Shown here: piece after piece, positions 11,568 to 22,770 of the stretch
Position numbering within the stretch: position 1 is the first letter of the stretch
Layout: the number at the start of each line of letters is the position of its first letter
The notes under the pieces: generated by a model
Seen by the model: the letters and a program-made list of their open reading frames with translations, nothing else
The model's database searches: none
Told to the model about the DNA's origin: nothing
Translations under genes and position numbers: made by a program
DNA from: Colocasia esculenta
Taxonomy: Eukaryota > Streptophyta > Magnoliopsida > Alismatales > Araceae
DNA: 64,000 bases
Direction of reading: 5' to 3'
NCBI GenBank assembly: GCA_014218235.1
Contig: CM024766.1
Span: forward strand, 49,255,359 to 49,319,358

Positions 11568-12817
11568 TTTAGATGCGAGATTTGGCCCATCCCCGCGTGG
11601 TTTCATGGCTCAATAAGTCTCGTTTGACCATTTGTTGACTTACCTCGGATCCCATGTAGACGGCAGCATCGACTTCCGCTGACTGCATGTTGGCGGCAAT
11701 CCCCATGGACGCTGACTCTAGTTGGCGTCCACCTATGTTGACGCCTGCATGGGGTTGGCGGCGGCATCGTTTGACGTCAACATGGTTTTACCTAGTCTGC
11801 GCAACTGCCTGAGATTCCAGCCCACTAGCGCCATTCTCTCGGCCATGCAATGCATATAGCCATTCCCAACGGGTATATCCACCTTGGCACCCCATTGACC
11901 CAGTAAAAATCCTACTTGGCCTCTCCTCATTGGTCGGAGCATAAGCACATGCATTACCAAGTGTGCAAGTGTGTTTCTTCACACTTGAGCATCCAAGGCT
12001 CTGAACTCCGACCCCACTGCCTATTTATGTCCCCCCTTAGCCTTCTAAGTGAGGGGAGGAGAGGCTGGACGTCCATACTTTGTCACTTGGAGAGAAGAGA
12101 GAGAAAAGTGCACCCTACCTTCCATCATCCTTCTTCCTCTTCCTCTTCCTTTCATCATTTGGGATGTCTAGGAGGCTTCATCCCGAGCTGGAGGAGCCCA
12201 GCAAGGAGTCAACAACGCCAAACAAGGAGGATCACCTCCCTTTTCTCCTTCTCCCTCTCTCTCTTTTCCTTTAGTTTTTTGTATGTCATACATACCCTAG
12301 GCACGTAGGGCACCCTCCTACACACCTAGAAAGGGGTTTCCCAACAAAAAAAAACGGAGGGAAGAAGGGTGGTCATAACACTTGGCCACCCCTCTTCTCA
12401 AGCCCGTAATCGGTACGGGACTCTCCTTTTGGGCCTTTTCCTTTCGTTTTGAACATTCACTACATTCCTTAGAGTCTAATAGAGTCTTTCTTTTGTGGCA
12501 GGAACACTTGGACAAGACCGTGGAGCTCTCGTTCTTTGGCCGACCGAAGAAGGAGAAGTTGGAGTCCCACAATCCACCGCTACGCGAGGCTACTGCACCA
12601 ACGTGATCACAACACCTCCTTGGGCAGAGGTAAGGCCCTGACAATCGCAACATCTCCCTTTCCTTTGTGGTTTTATTTATTTTCTCCTCAATCAACTCGG
12701 TCAACTGGGGAGTCAACGAGGTCAACCAACAACCCTTCATCGCCAATGACGGAGCGGCGACGTTCACGACCGGAGGATCCCACAGTCACCGGGAGTGCGG
12801 CGAACGGAGCGTCCACA
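11568..12817 (+). mobile_element. Element B 5' LTR (Tat-type gypsy)
   Basis: It matches 49064-50314 over its full 1250 bp. It runs from TTTAGATGCG (the partner has TGTAGATGCG, so the terminal G is mutated here) to GCGTCCACA. It is non-coding. A TATTTATG motif near 12021 is a possible TATA box. The first 250 bp contain several GACGTC and GGCGTCC motifs. It is inserted in the D LTR after GACAC, and the other end of B is followed by TACCC and then the exact continuation of the D LTR, so the target duplication has drifted at two of five bases. Confidence 0.85.
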
Positions 12818-13518
12818 GCTCTTTTCTAGCGATCACGGTGGGACTCACAGTGCTGCCTTAGTCTCAGTTTGCACCCCGATAAATGACCAACGATCTCGCC
12901 GTTTACCTAGGTAAGCGTCCATTGTTCCTGCCGTTTAGTTCTGTTTAACGTCCATCTAGTTAGTCGTTTACTCCATGTCAGCGTCCGTCGATCATGCCGT
13001 CAACTGCTTTCTGATGAACTGAGCATCCATATGCTTGCCGTTTACTTCACAGAAACCTATTTTTTTTTTACTATTTTGATCTATTTTTTCTTTCTGTTTG
13101 CTTCCTGTTTGATCCCTAACGGTACTGTGTCACGAAGGGGGACCTTCTTCTTCTCTGTTCTAGCCTCCCCACATGTTCTAGGATAGCCCCTCCTTGGTTT
13201 ACAACCTTTTACTCGGGGATTCCCTCTCGGGTAAATCGGGTTGGTTCCAAGGGGAACTCTATAAGTCCCTAAATTCTATGGATTCCCTCACAGTACGGGG
13301 CAGGAGAACCTTTACCCTCCCAGTTAGTTTGCCTATTCACCTGACTTTGAGTGAGGATTGAGAGAACTGCCCTTAAAAGTTTAAGTAACACACAACTTCA
13401 ACTTCTAAAATTTTGGGACGTTGTTTGATAACGTTGTTTAGTAGAAATACATATTTCTCCTAATAACAGTATAGTTAATCAACTTAACCATTCTAAAAGC
13501 AGTAGGTTGTGTGTTCTA
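12818..13518 (+). other. Element B leader with a possible primer-binding site
   Basis: Directly after the LTR end, a TAGCGATCACGGTGGGAC segment (12827-12844) resembles the TGGCGATC-type primer site of Tat elements with a G-to-A change, but I cannot assign the tRNA. The rest is an untranslated leader without credible ORFs. It contains repeated CCGTTTAC and GCGTCC motifs between 12890 and 13045. Confidence 0.4.
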
Positions 13519-13805
13519 ATGGACTCTTGGTTGAATTCTTACAACATGTCTAACAATCCGGCATTTGAATATGATGATGATATCCATGATAATCTCAATC
13601 ATGAATTTGTCGGAATGCTGAATTCTAACATCCAGCCTGAAGAGTCTATCCAATCCTCTTCTCAAGCTGACAATGAGGAGAGTGTGATTCTAAGGGTCAA
13701 CCCCACATATGCACAAGATGTTCAAGAAGACCCTGAATTCTCTAAACTCCTCTCCCGCTATTCGCCCGAGGACATCATTTCAATGCTTTCTAAGCATACC
13801 GTCCG
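13519..13805 (+). pseudogene. gag: Element B gag, N-terminal piece
   Basis: An open frame starts at ATG 13519 and encodes an acidic, asparagine-rich N-terminus (MDSWLNSYNMSNNPAFEYDD...). I chose this ATG over the upstream TTG at 13507. The frame is cut at codon 96 by solo LTR S1. The codon run continues in frame at 17628 once S1 and one copy of the GTCCG duplication are disregarded. It resembles the poorly defined N-terminus of A gag around 4890 (NNPLF...). Confidence 0.75.
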
Positions 13806-16800
13806 TGTCACGTCCCGAGAATTTCGCAGCGGATATTATTAATTAATTCGAGTCGATAATTCGAGACGTGGACAGTCGACAAATAAGCCTCTAGCTAGCA
13901 CGCACTAAATGTGTATCAACACAACATCATAATAGGGCCCAAATGTGAACTCAATTATAAATTGTATTCAAATCTCATATTTGTCTCAGATAAACTAATA
14001 CAGGACTAAGACTCAATAAAAGCAAAAGTACATACTACCTCACTTCCTACTACATTGTTCTAACACTCAAAATAAACTAACTATAGATAGACTCATGTTT
14101 GGAACGCTCTTCACTCGGACGCATTCCCATCCTCGACTTGCTCCTCCTCTTGCACTTCATGGTCACCTAGATGGGGTAAAAGTAGGGAATGAGCAAACTA
14201 GCCCAGTAGGATTTATATCTCAATGTGCGGGCAATGATATAAGTGATTAGCAATTTAGGACTAGGCAAGTACGATGAATGATATGCAAGTACGAATAAAA
14301 CTCGTTAAAACATGATATATAAAACAAGCTAGAGAGAGTGAATAAGATTGAGTAAGATTGGTGAACAAGGTGACAAGAGAGAACTAGCAATAGATCACTT
14401 TGTACGAGCACGCAAGATTTCACTTGATGTCAAGAATGCAGGATATCACTAATTGCATTAAATGCAGGATGGCCATATCACGCAAGCAAGCAAGCAAGAA
14501 TGTACGAGCACGATCATGTAACACTAATCAGGCATGTAGACTCTAATGTACACCAAGGAAAGATCCACCAAGAATGCACACTAGGACACATGTATGTGGT
14601 TGTTGTATCTAACATTCAACAAGCAAGAAAGTACTCCCAGCGCAGATGCAACGCCAGTAATCATTATACCCCATGGTTAACAGTATATCTATGACTCGCC
14701 GTCATTGGGGCTAGATTGGAGCCCTTGGACACACGCCGTGCCCTGTCAGCATCTCATGTAAATTTTTAAATGTAGATACCCACAGTCATTAATAATGGCC
14801 AATGAGAGTTTCAAAACGTAGCATGTGTAATGTCATGTTCATGATGATGATGAGAAGAAGTAATAATTAAATTGAACATGATTTCATGAGAACAATGGTC
14901 AAGAGATAAATTCGGCAGCATAACGGTACAATTTATACTTTCGTTCAATCTTTACATTAATGGCTTTAGTCTAGTTTGTAAGTCACACTCACGAGATCAA
15001 GAAGAGAAAGGAAGTGCACGCTATCTCCAGGGAGCTTCAATGGTACAACCAACTCGTCGGCCATGTGGGAATCCATGGTCAGAGGAGATTTACGGAGGCC
15101 TTGGTGAAAAGGTCGCTAATCTACCGATTTGGAATGACCGGTAGAGAGTTTCCAATTTCCCAAGAAAAGGCTACCTAACAGTGCTAGTGTGTAGTGTGGT
15201 ACGCGTGTCTCAATTCTCAAACCATCGGTCTCAAACTCGCAGGAAGCACTTGACAATATAACATGGAATAAAACTATGCACTTTAACAAGTCATGGTTTG
15301 CAAGATTTTATGATAACCATTATCATTTAAACGTGGAAGAACAGTAGGAAGATTAAATCACAAGAAACATGAATGGATCATAACATTTAAGGAGCACTTA
15401 GAATAGCATTCATGTAATTAAAGCTTTTAAATGGGTTAATCAATTTTTAAGCCATTAAATAACAATCATGTAATGCTCAGACCCAAGACATGCAACTTAC
15501 ACAGTAAATATCATATTTAAACAGATGTTGGGTATATGCGGAAAACTATGCATGAAAACACGTGGTTTCAGGTAAAGTTCTGAGATCGCGACATATCCCT
15601 ATAAGGAAGGCGACAGGGTCGTCAGATCAGGTAGGCAGAAGGCGACATGGGTACTGTCGCAACCAGAATGCGACAGAGGTACTGTCGCGACCCGACCTCA
15701 GAATGCGACATATCGGGCCGTCGCGTTCACAGGGTCTGCGCCTGAGCCCGACATGGATCTGACATGCTCTTGGTTCAGACTACCATGATTTGACACAGGG
15801 TGATATTCATGAAACGCCTATATCTTTCTATATGCTGATCTTTAGACAAAACTCACAACATAGAAAATGTCGAGGACATCTATTTAAAGAACTTTTGTGT
15901 AGTGGGCTGGGTCTGAATCGGTCTCTAATTGCATGAGATACAGGAAGAACATGGTAAAGCCCTAAACATGCATGACTTCATGGCGACTTACATGTTAGAC
16001 TTGTAACATGAGATCTACTGATATTTGGACAAAACATCTAACATAAAAGATGACAAGGACAACTAGTATAAGAACTTTTTTGTTGGGGTTTTAACCTAAT
16101 TCGGTCTTGAACCTTGTGAAAAACATGAGTAAGTGAAAGTTAAATGCAACCAGAAAACGCAGTATCATGCATGACTCTATTACGAAGTTTATAACTCTCT
16201 AAATAATGATCTTTAAGTGAAACATTTAACATGAAAGATGACCATATCCATTAATACAAGAACTTTCATGTTGGAGGCTTGACCTACTTCGGTCTTAAAT
16301 CTCAAGCAAAACAGGAAGAACCTAAGGCTAACTGCAAACCCGAAAACACAGTATTATGCATGACTCTCTTACGGGGTTCATAACTCTCTAACTAAAGAGT
16401 TTTAGACAAAACGTTGAACATGAAAGATGATCGTGACTACAAGTAGAAGAACTTTTATGTTGATGATTTAGTCTAATTCGGTCTCAAATCGTGTGAATAA
16501 TAAGAAGAATGGGAAAAGCTCTAACAGTGCGCGACTTTGGAAAAACACTTATAATTCAAAATCTACTAAATGAAATTCGATGAAACCAGTGAGAAATGAA
16601 AGTTAACTTGATGCTCTACACATTGGTATAAGATATGTTAAGATTTGGCCCGAGAAAACCTACTTTTGGTCAACTTCAAGAGAGTGGTTTGCACAGGTCA
16701 CAGCAGACGAGAAGGGGAAGAAGAGCGGCTTCTTGTGGTCGTTCCACAGCTCCTCAGCCACCAAGAGCTCCTCCACATGACCCTAGCAAGTTCTAAATTC

Positions 16801-17627
16801 GTTCATAGGGTTTGGGTGAAGAGTATTTAAGTAACCATGGTGTTTAGGAGTCCTATTATAACTAGGAAATGAGGGTTTCGGGATTGGCATGTTTGGTTTC
16901 CTATTTTTGATGATTTCCTCCTCCCTTTGAGTGTGTGAGGCATTAGGAAACCTTCCCTCATAGTTAGGCACGAATTTGGGTTGCCATGAATGCATGATTG
17001 CATCCCAATTCAACTCTAATTGCCTCTTTTTAATTTCAGCTTATTTATGGTTACGAATTTCTATGTATTTTCTAGCTTCATTTGATTTTTGGGCCAAATG
17101 TTGTCCATTGGCCCGATTATGATAATGGGTCATCAATATATAATGTTGGAAGTCTCCCCAAGACTTTTATTTAATTTATGGTTGCATCGTATTTTCGTGT
17201 TAACAGTTTTCTGACTTGTTTCCTTATTTAGATAATCGGTCGCAATAACTCTTAAACCTAGCCCAAATGATTTTTATTGAACCAAATTTCTTGATGGGTC
17301 ATTATAGGATATTATTTGAAGTCCATTTATGATTTTTATTTAATTTTCTAACTCATTCCAGTACGTGTGATAATGATTTTTCGACTTATTCATGAATTAC
17401 GGTAATAAGTCGCGAAACACTTTAAACTTGGATAATCTGATTTTTCTTGGCACAAATTTCTTTGTGAAACATTTAATAATAATATTTAGGGTTGATTTAT
17501 AATTTTTACGGAATTTTCTGATGTGTTTTAGCACATACGATAATGATACGTATGTTTTAAATACTTCATATATTATGGAAATTATTTATTTCCATTTACT
17601 TTGAATTAAAATTTTCGGGGTGCTACA
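13806..17627 (-). mobile_element. Solo LTR (family S), copy S1, 3822 bp
   Basis: The plus strand starts TGTCACGTCCCGAG and ends GGGGTGCTACA, giving TGTAGC...GTGACA ends on the minus strand. It is flanked by an exact 5-bp duplication GTCCG (13801-13805 and 17628-17632) and interrupts the B gag frame. There is no internal region, so it is a solo LTR. The minus sense is inferred from LTR organisation, since on that strand a CTAGTTTGCTCATTCCC block precedes the R/U5-like end. A GTCGCGAC palindrome is at 15684-15691. A second, partial copy is at 62504-64000. The length and TGTAGCACCCCG start suit a Tekay-type chromovirus LTR, but no coding part proves this. Confidence 0.85.
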
Positions 17628-19127
17628 GTCCGGGCAGCGGCCTCTCCTTCCCCTCCATCCCCTTCTCCTTTCCATGCTTCCTCATCTAGGCCCGCTCCTA
17701 GACCCGTAACTCCTTCATGGGTAACCATATCCCCCGTTCCCATCTCCACTCCGAATCCTTCCACTCCCTTACCTGCTTCAACCCAACTCCTACCTTCTCC
17801 TATCCAACCAATGTCCAACCCACACCCCCGGCTCAATCTGAATCCATCTCTTGGTCGGAGATGGAAGGTCTTGTTAGGAGACTCTTGGCTGAGTCTCTAT
17901 CCCTCTCCAAGCCTCACTCTCTCCAGAACTACTGCAAGCTCCCCAATGCTTACTTCCCTCCGGGTTTCAAGGCCCAAAATACCTCAAGTATGACGGGACC
18001 TCCGATCCTCAATTCCACCTTGCTGGCTTTACCATGGATTCCCATCGGTGGTTATACGATCGGGTCCTCTTAGTTCACCTCTTCCAACAATCGCTAGAAC
18101 GGGAAGCTTTGAGGTGGTTCACCTCCTTACCCGCATCGGATCTTATCAATTTCGACATAGTCTCCGAACGCTTCATCTCCCATTTCTCCTACATGGCCAC
18201 TCAAGTCCCTACACTTTCCGACTTGGTGACAGAAAATATGAGGCCGGATGAAGACTTTATCACTTTTGCCAACCGTTGGAGATCCATGGCTTCAAGAGCC
18301 GATGTCACCATCCCAGAGTCTCAAGCCATCATTATGATTGTCAACAACACCACTTCCCAGTTCAAATCCATATTGATGCTTAGTGAGTTTCCCTCCTTTG
18401 CACATCTTTAAAATCGAGCTAGGGTGGTCCAAAACCAGATCAAGGACTCCTCTCTTCCACTATTTTTCGAAGGGAAGCCCAAGGGACGTAAGGCTCCCGT
18501 GGCACCTACCACCGAGGGGGTGACCGTCAACGAGTCCGTTAGTGCTTGCAGTCAGCCGCTGAGGCCTCCTAACAAGTCCTCCAACCCTCCTTCCAATCCT
18601 CACCAATTCCCGTCACACCCCTTCCAAGCCTTATTCCGTCGTTCCTCCTCCTTCCAGCTATACTCGTCCGGGTCCCCCTCATGTCCTATGATGCTATCCG
18701 GCTCCCCCTACAAAGAGAAAGTGTCAATCCGAGTGTGGATACCTCAAAGTACTGTCCTTATCATAGAACCCATGGTCACGAGCTCCACAACTGTTTCACC
18801 TTCCGTGACTGGGTGTATGACATGAACGATCAGGGTAGGATAAATTGGGAGGATGTCAAGGTGGCCATAGCCAAGTCTAGGTACACCAAAAGGGACCTTG
18901 GTATTGTCCAAAACCCTCTCCCCAACAACCAAAGCAACAATCCCTCCTCTAAGTCCCAGGAAAATGCCCATACCTTGACACATTCAGAACCTCGGATAGT
19001 GAGGAGAGAGCAACAATGGGGAGTGGAAGGTTTTGAGGAGTGGTACCCATGTCCCTCCGTAGAGTCTCAGGAGCCCTCCACCACCGTAGATGCTATTTTA
19101 GAGGAGCGGCCCTTAGTTCTCATATGA
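17628..19127 (+). pseudogene. gag: Element B gag, main piece
   Basis: After S1 the frame continues through a proline/serine-rich linker into the gag core (RWLYDRVLLVHLFQQSLEREALRWF..., 18034-18411), then a QNQIKD segment and a zinc-knuckle-like YCPYHRTHGHELHNC near 18745. It is heavily damaged. There are frameshifts near 17800 and 17970, a TAA at 18409-18411 inside the core, another frameshift near 18660-18690, and a TGA at 19125-19127. The order of motifs is the same as in element A. Gag would form the virus-like particle. Confidence 0.85.
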
Positions 19128-20765
19128 CCCACGCATCAGGAGGCCTACCCTTCTGTTCCCACTCCCCCTGCCTATGAGTCGTCTACCCATGGAACCAGAC
19201 CTCTCCAACTCATCCTTCCTAGGTCCCAAGAAGACGTTCATGTCACACTCAGAAACCGGATTGTTCCTCCTCTCCCGCGGCCATCTCAAGATGAGGATGA
19301 TAATGGACCTCCACCCCCTGCCGGCACCGAATATGACATTCTGCAACACTTGGATAAGACCCCCGCGAGGGTGTCTATTTTGGAGTTGATTCGGAGATCG
19401 CCGTCTCATCAGTCCACCCTCCTCCAATTCCTCCAAAAAATCATGGTCAATGATGAACTTCCTCCCAGTGGGGTCACCAATGCTATCCTCTCCCTTACCC
19501 AAGGACCCTCAATCTCTTTCTCAGATAAAGATCTTGCTGCCCCCGAGTGTCGTTCACTTCCTTTCTATCTTACTATCACCCTTAACGGGGTTTCGGTAGA
19601 CTCCACCCTCATTGACACCGGGGCATCCATTAACGTGTGTCCGATGAAGACCCTCAAGCAATTGGGCTTGGGGGAGCATAATCTGGAGAAAATCTACTCC
19701 ACCATTGCTGCCTATGACAACTCCAAGAGGGTTTCCAAAGGTAAAATTACTCTTCAATTGGAGGTTGGACCCGTCACCATGTCTTCCGAGTTTCTAGTCC
19801 TCGATGTCGATCTAGCCTATAAGGCCATTCTTTGTCGTCCCTGGCTAGAACAAACTTTAGGGGTCCCTTCCACCGCCCACCAATGTTTCAAATTTCCATT
19901 TAATGGGTGGGTTATCAAAATCAAGAGCATTCCTACCTTTGAAACTCTCAATTCTATCACTTCGGAGCAGATGCCGCACATTTTCATTCCGAACAAGGGA
20001 AAGAAGCCAGTCATGTCCATATTTGATCTCTCCTCTCCCCTTGATTTGAACCAACCTCCCATGGTGGATGAAGAATTCAAGCATGTCCCATGTCCCCAAG
20101 GGAAAGGTTGGGAAGTGATGACTAAGGTCGGCTATATTCATGGCCGAGGGTTGGGTAGGAATGAGCAGGGTCCTATCCGTAGTGTTCAGACAAGAAGGTT
20201 GTTAGATAGGGTTGGTCTAGGATTTCATCCGGACCCGGTTCACCCGGATCCATTCATCCCCTATCAACCTCTTACTTGGACCCTGAAGGAGCACTTCATT
20301 AAGGGACCCCTCCAATCGGGAACTCGCGAGCCCGTGATAGAGGAGTTGTCCGACCCCGAGAGCGAAGAAGAAGAGGAACCTGCTGAATTTGAGGAAGTCT
20401 GCAAGGACTTCGGCCTTCTTTCGCTCTTTGGTTCTGACTCTCCATCTCCCTCCTCATCACCTTCATCCCCTCCATCTCTTTCACAATCTCCCGCTACTGA
20501 GGCATGCCCGGCACTCGATTCTCCTTCTTCAACCACTCCCTTCTCCCTTCTTTCTCCGCCCATCCTTTCTCCAATCCTCACCTGGCCAGTCGAGGCAGCC
20601 TTGAGTCAGCAACTCATAGTCTTAAGCCTTGACTTCCAAAAAAAAATGCCAATTCTCAAGGTGGGAATGCGAGGTCTTTGTCAAGCACCCTTCCTCTTTG
20701 GAGTCTCTTCTGTTTGGCCAGGGGCCGACGCTTTCCAGCCTAGACTCTCACTCTCGCCCGCCTAG
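19128..20765 (+). pseudogene. pro: Element B protease with G-patch-like segment
   Basis: The frame is open across this interval and is the same frame as the preceding gag end. It contains ILELIRRSPSHQ and then the aspartic protease motif LIDTGASINVCP near 19610. The flap-like AYDNSKRVSKGKI and the conserved AILCRPWL follow. Near 20110-20185 is a G-patch-like GWEVMTKVGYIHGRGLGRN. The tail is an acidic and then serine/proline-rich stretch ending at the TAG at 20763-20765. The canonical 'ILGRPW' has a cysteine in place of glycine. Protease would mature the polyprotein. Confidence 0.85.
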
Positions 20766-20804
20766 GGGCACTTCCCTGTACATAGTTTTGTACATAGCAG
20801 TCCT

Positions 20805-22770
20805 GTGCATAGTAGTCTAGGTTCTAGTTTAAAGTCAGGGTTAGAGTCAAGTCTAAAGTCGGGTTTAAGTTTAGAAGAGTCTAGTTCCTCTCAGCCATGT
20901 GTTCGTAAAGAGAAGGGTAGGCAAGTTCCTGCCCGTTATGTCATGGCCTTGGCTGAGAGGTGTGCTAAGTTGAGTCAAGTCCCAGAATTTCTTGAAGAGC
21001 CTGCCCTTGTAGAGGCTGATTTTGAAGAAGGTGACTCTCTAGACGATGGTTTAGGAGTCTATCTGCTAGATTTCGATGAGAAGGGTAAGCCGGGAGATCT
21101 TGGGTCAGAAGAAGAGGACCCAGTGAGCTCCTATGTGGATGGCACAAAGAGGTTCGACGAGCCAACCATGGCTACAGACGAGCCAACCAAAGAGGTCAAC
21201 CTTGGCATCGAAGAATCCCCAAAGGTAGTTTTGATTAGTGCCAACTTGAGTGTTGAAGAAGAAGAAGCCCTTGTAGCTATCGTTAAAGAGTTCTCTAATG
21301 GTTTTGCTTGGTCCTACGAGGACATGCCAGGACTTGATACCTCTTTGGTAGAGCACCAGTTGGTCTTAAAAGCCAATGCAAAAGCCGTCAAACAAAAGCT
21401 GAGGAGGCTACATCCCAAGCTTGCACTCAAGATCAAAGAGGAGGTTGACAAATTGCATAAGGCTAAATTCATTAGGGTTGTGCTTTATCAACAATGGGTA
21501 GCTAATATCATTCCTGTGATGTAGAAAGACGGTAAGGTTAGGATCTGTATATATTTCTGTGACCTTAATCGTGCTTTCCCAAAGGACGATTTCCCTCTTC
21601 CACACATAGATGTCCTAGTAGACAATACTGCTGACTTTGAGATTTTGTCATTCATGGATGGTTTCTCTGGGTATAACCAGATCTGTTTGGCCGAGGAAGA
21701 CCAGGAGAAAACTTCTTTCACAACGCCTTGGGGGACCTATTGTTATGTTGTGATGCCCTTCGGATTGAAGAATGCAGGAGCAACCTATCAAAGGGCAATG
21801 ATGGCAATTTTTCACGACATGATGCATGTGCACATGGAGGTCTATGTGGATGATGTCCTGGTTAAATCAAAGACTCGACATGGCCATGCTGAAGTCCTCC
21901 GGGCAGTTCTCTAATGGTCTAGAGAACATAAGCTCAAAATGAACCCCAAGAAGTGTGTCTTTGGAGTATCTTCTGGGAAGTTTCTTGGGTTCATAGTTAG
22001 CAAGCGGGGAATTGAGATTGACCCCAACAAGGCCAAAGCAATAATCAACATGCCTCCTCCTAAGAATATCAGAGAAGTTAGAGGGCTAATTGGCAAACTT
22101 CAGTTCATTAGGAGATTTATCTCCCAGCATTCAATCTGTTGCAAGCCCTTCTATGAGATGCTTAGAGGAGAGGCTAAGTTTGATTGGAATGATAAATGTC
22201 AAAAGGCCTTTGAAGAGTTGAAGAGTTATTTGTTCAATCTCCCAGTTCTCGCTCCTCCGGTCCCGGGTCGGCCTTTATTGCTCTATGTGTCAACCACTGA
22301 AGATTCAACTGGAGTTTTGGCCCAATATGACGACGAGAAGAAGGAGAGAGTGGTGTACTACTTATCCAAGCTGTTCAATGAGGCCAAGAAAAAGTACACT
22401 GCCATGGAAAGAACGTGTGCGGTCGTCGTCTGGGTTGCCCATAAGTTAAAGCATTATTTCCTAGCTCATGAGGTGAAGCTTCTGACGCGCATGGACCCAA
22501 TTCGGTACTTGCTTGAGAAGCCCGTCCTGACTGAGCGGTTGATAAGGTGATAAAGTTTCCTCAATCAATTTGATATCACCTACATTAACCAAAAGTCAAT
22601 CAAGGGGCATGCTATTGCCGAGCATTTGGCCCACCACCCCTTACCTTCATACTCTCCTGTCGATGAAAGTTTTCCGGATGAAGAGTTAGGAGTCATTCTC
22701 GATGGTGAACCTTCATGGATACTTTACTTCGATGGGGCTCTTAATTCTAAAGGGTGTGGAATAGGGGCAG
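20805..22770 (+). pseudogene. pol: Element B pol: RT, RNase H and start of second RNase H
   Basis: This interval keeps one frame with in-frame stops: TAG 21522-21524, TAA 21912-21914, TGA 22548-22550 and the next codon TAA. RT motifs are present: KDGKVRICIYFCDLNRAFPKD, the palm FLDGFSGYNQI-like block at 21650 and YVDDVLVKS near 21843. RNase H follows (LLLYVSTTEDSTGVLAQ...). Next comes the start of the additional RNase H typical of Tat elements (WILYFDGALNSKGCGIGAV), cut exactly by the chromovirus LTR at 22771. The remainder of RNase H and the integrase of B are not found elsewhere in the window. The lineage call to Tat rests on the dual RNase H layout. Confidence 0.85.

Noticed and set aside
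11916..12829. ORFs repeated near 11916-12829 and 49415-50242
   Set aside because: They lie wholly within the two LTRs of B, in several frames, and the frames are not conserved between copies.
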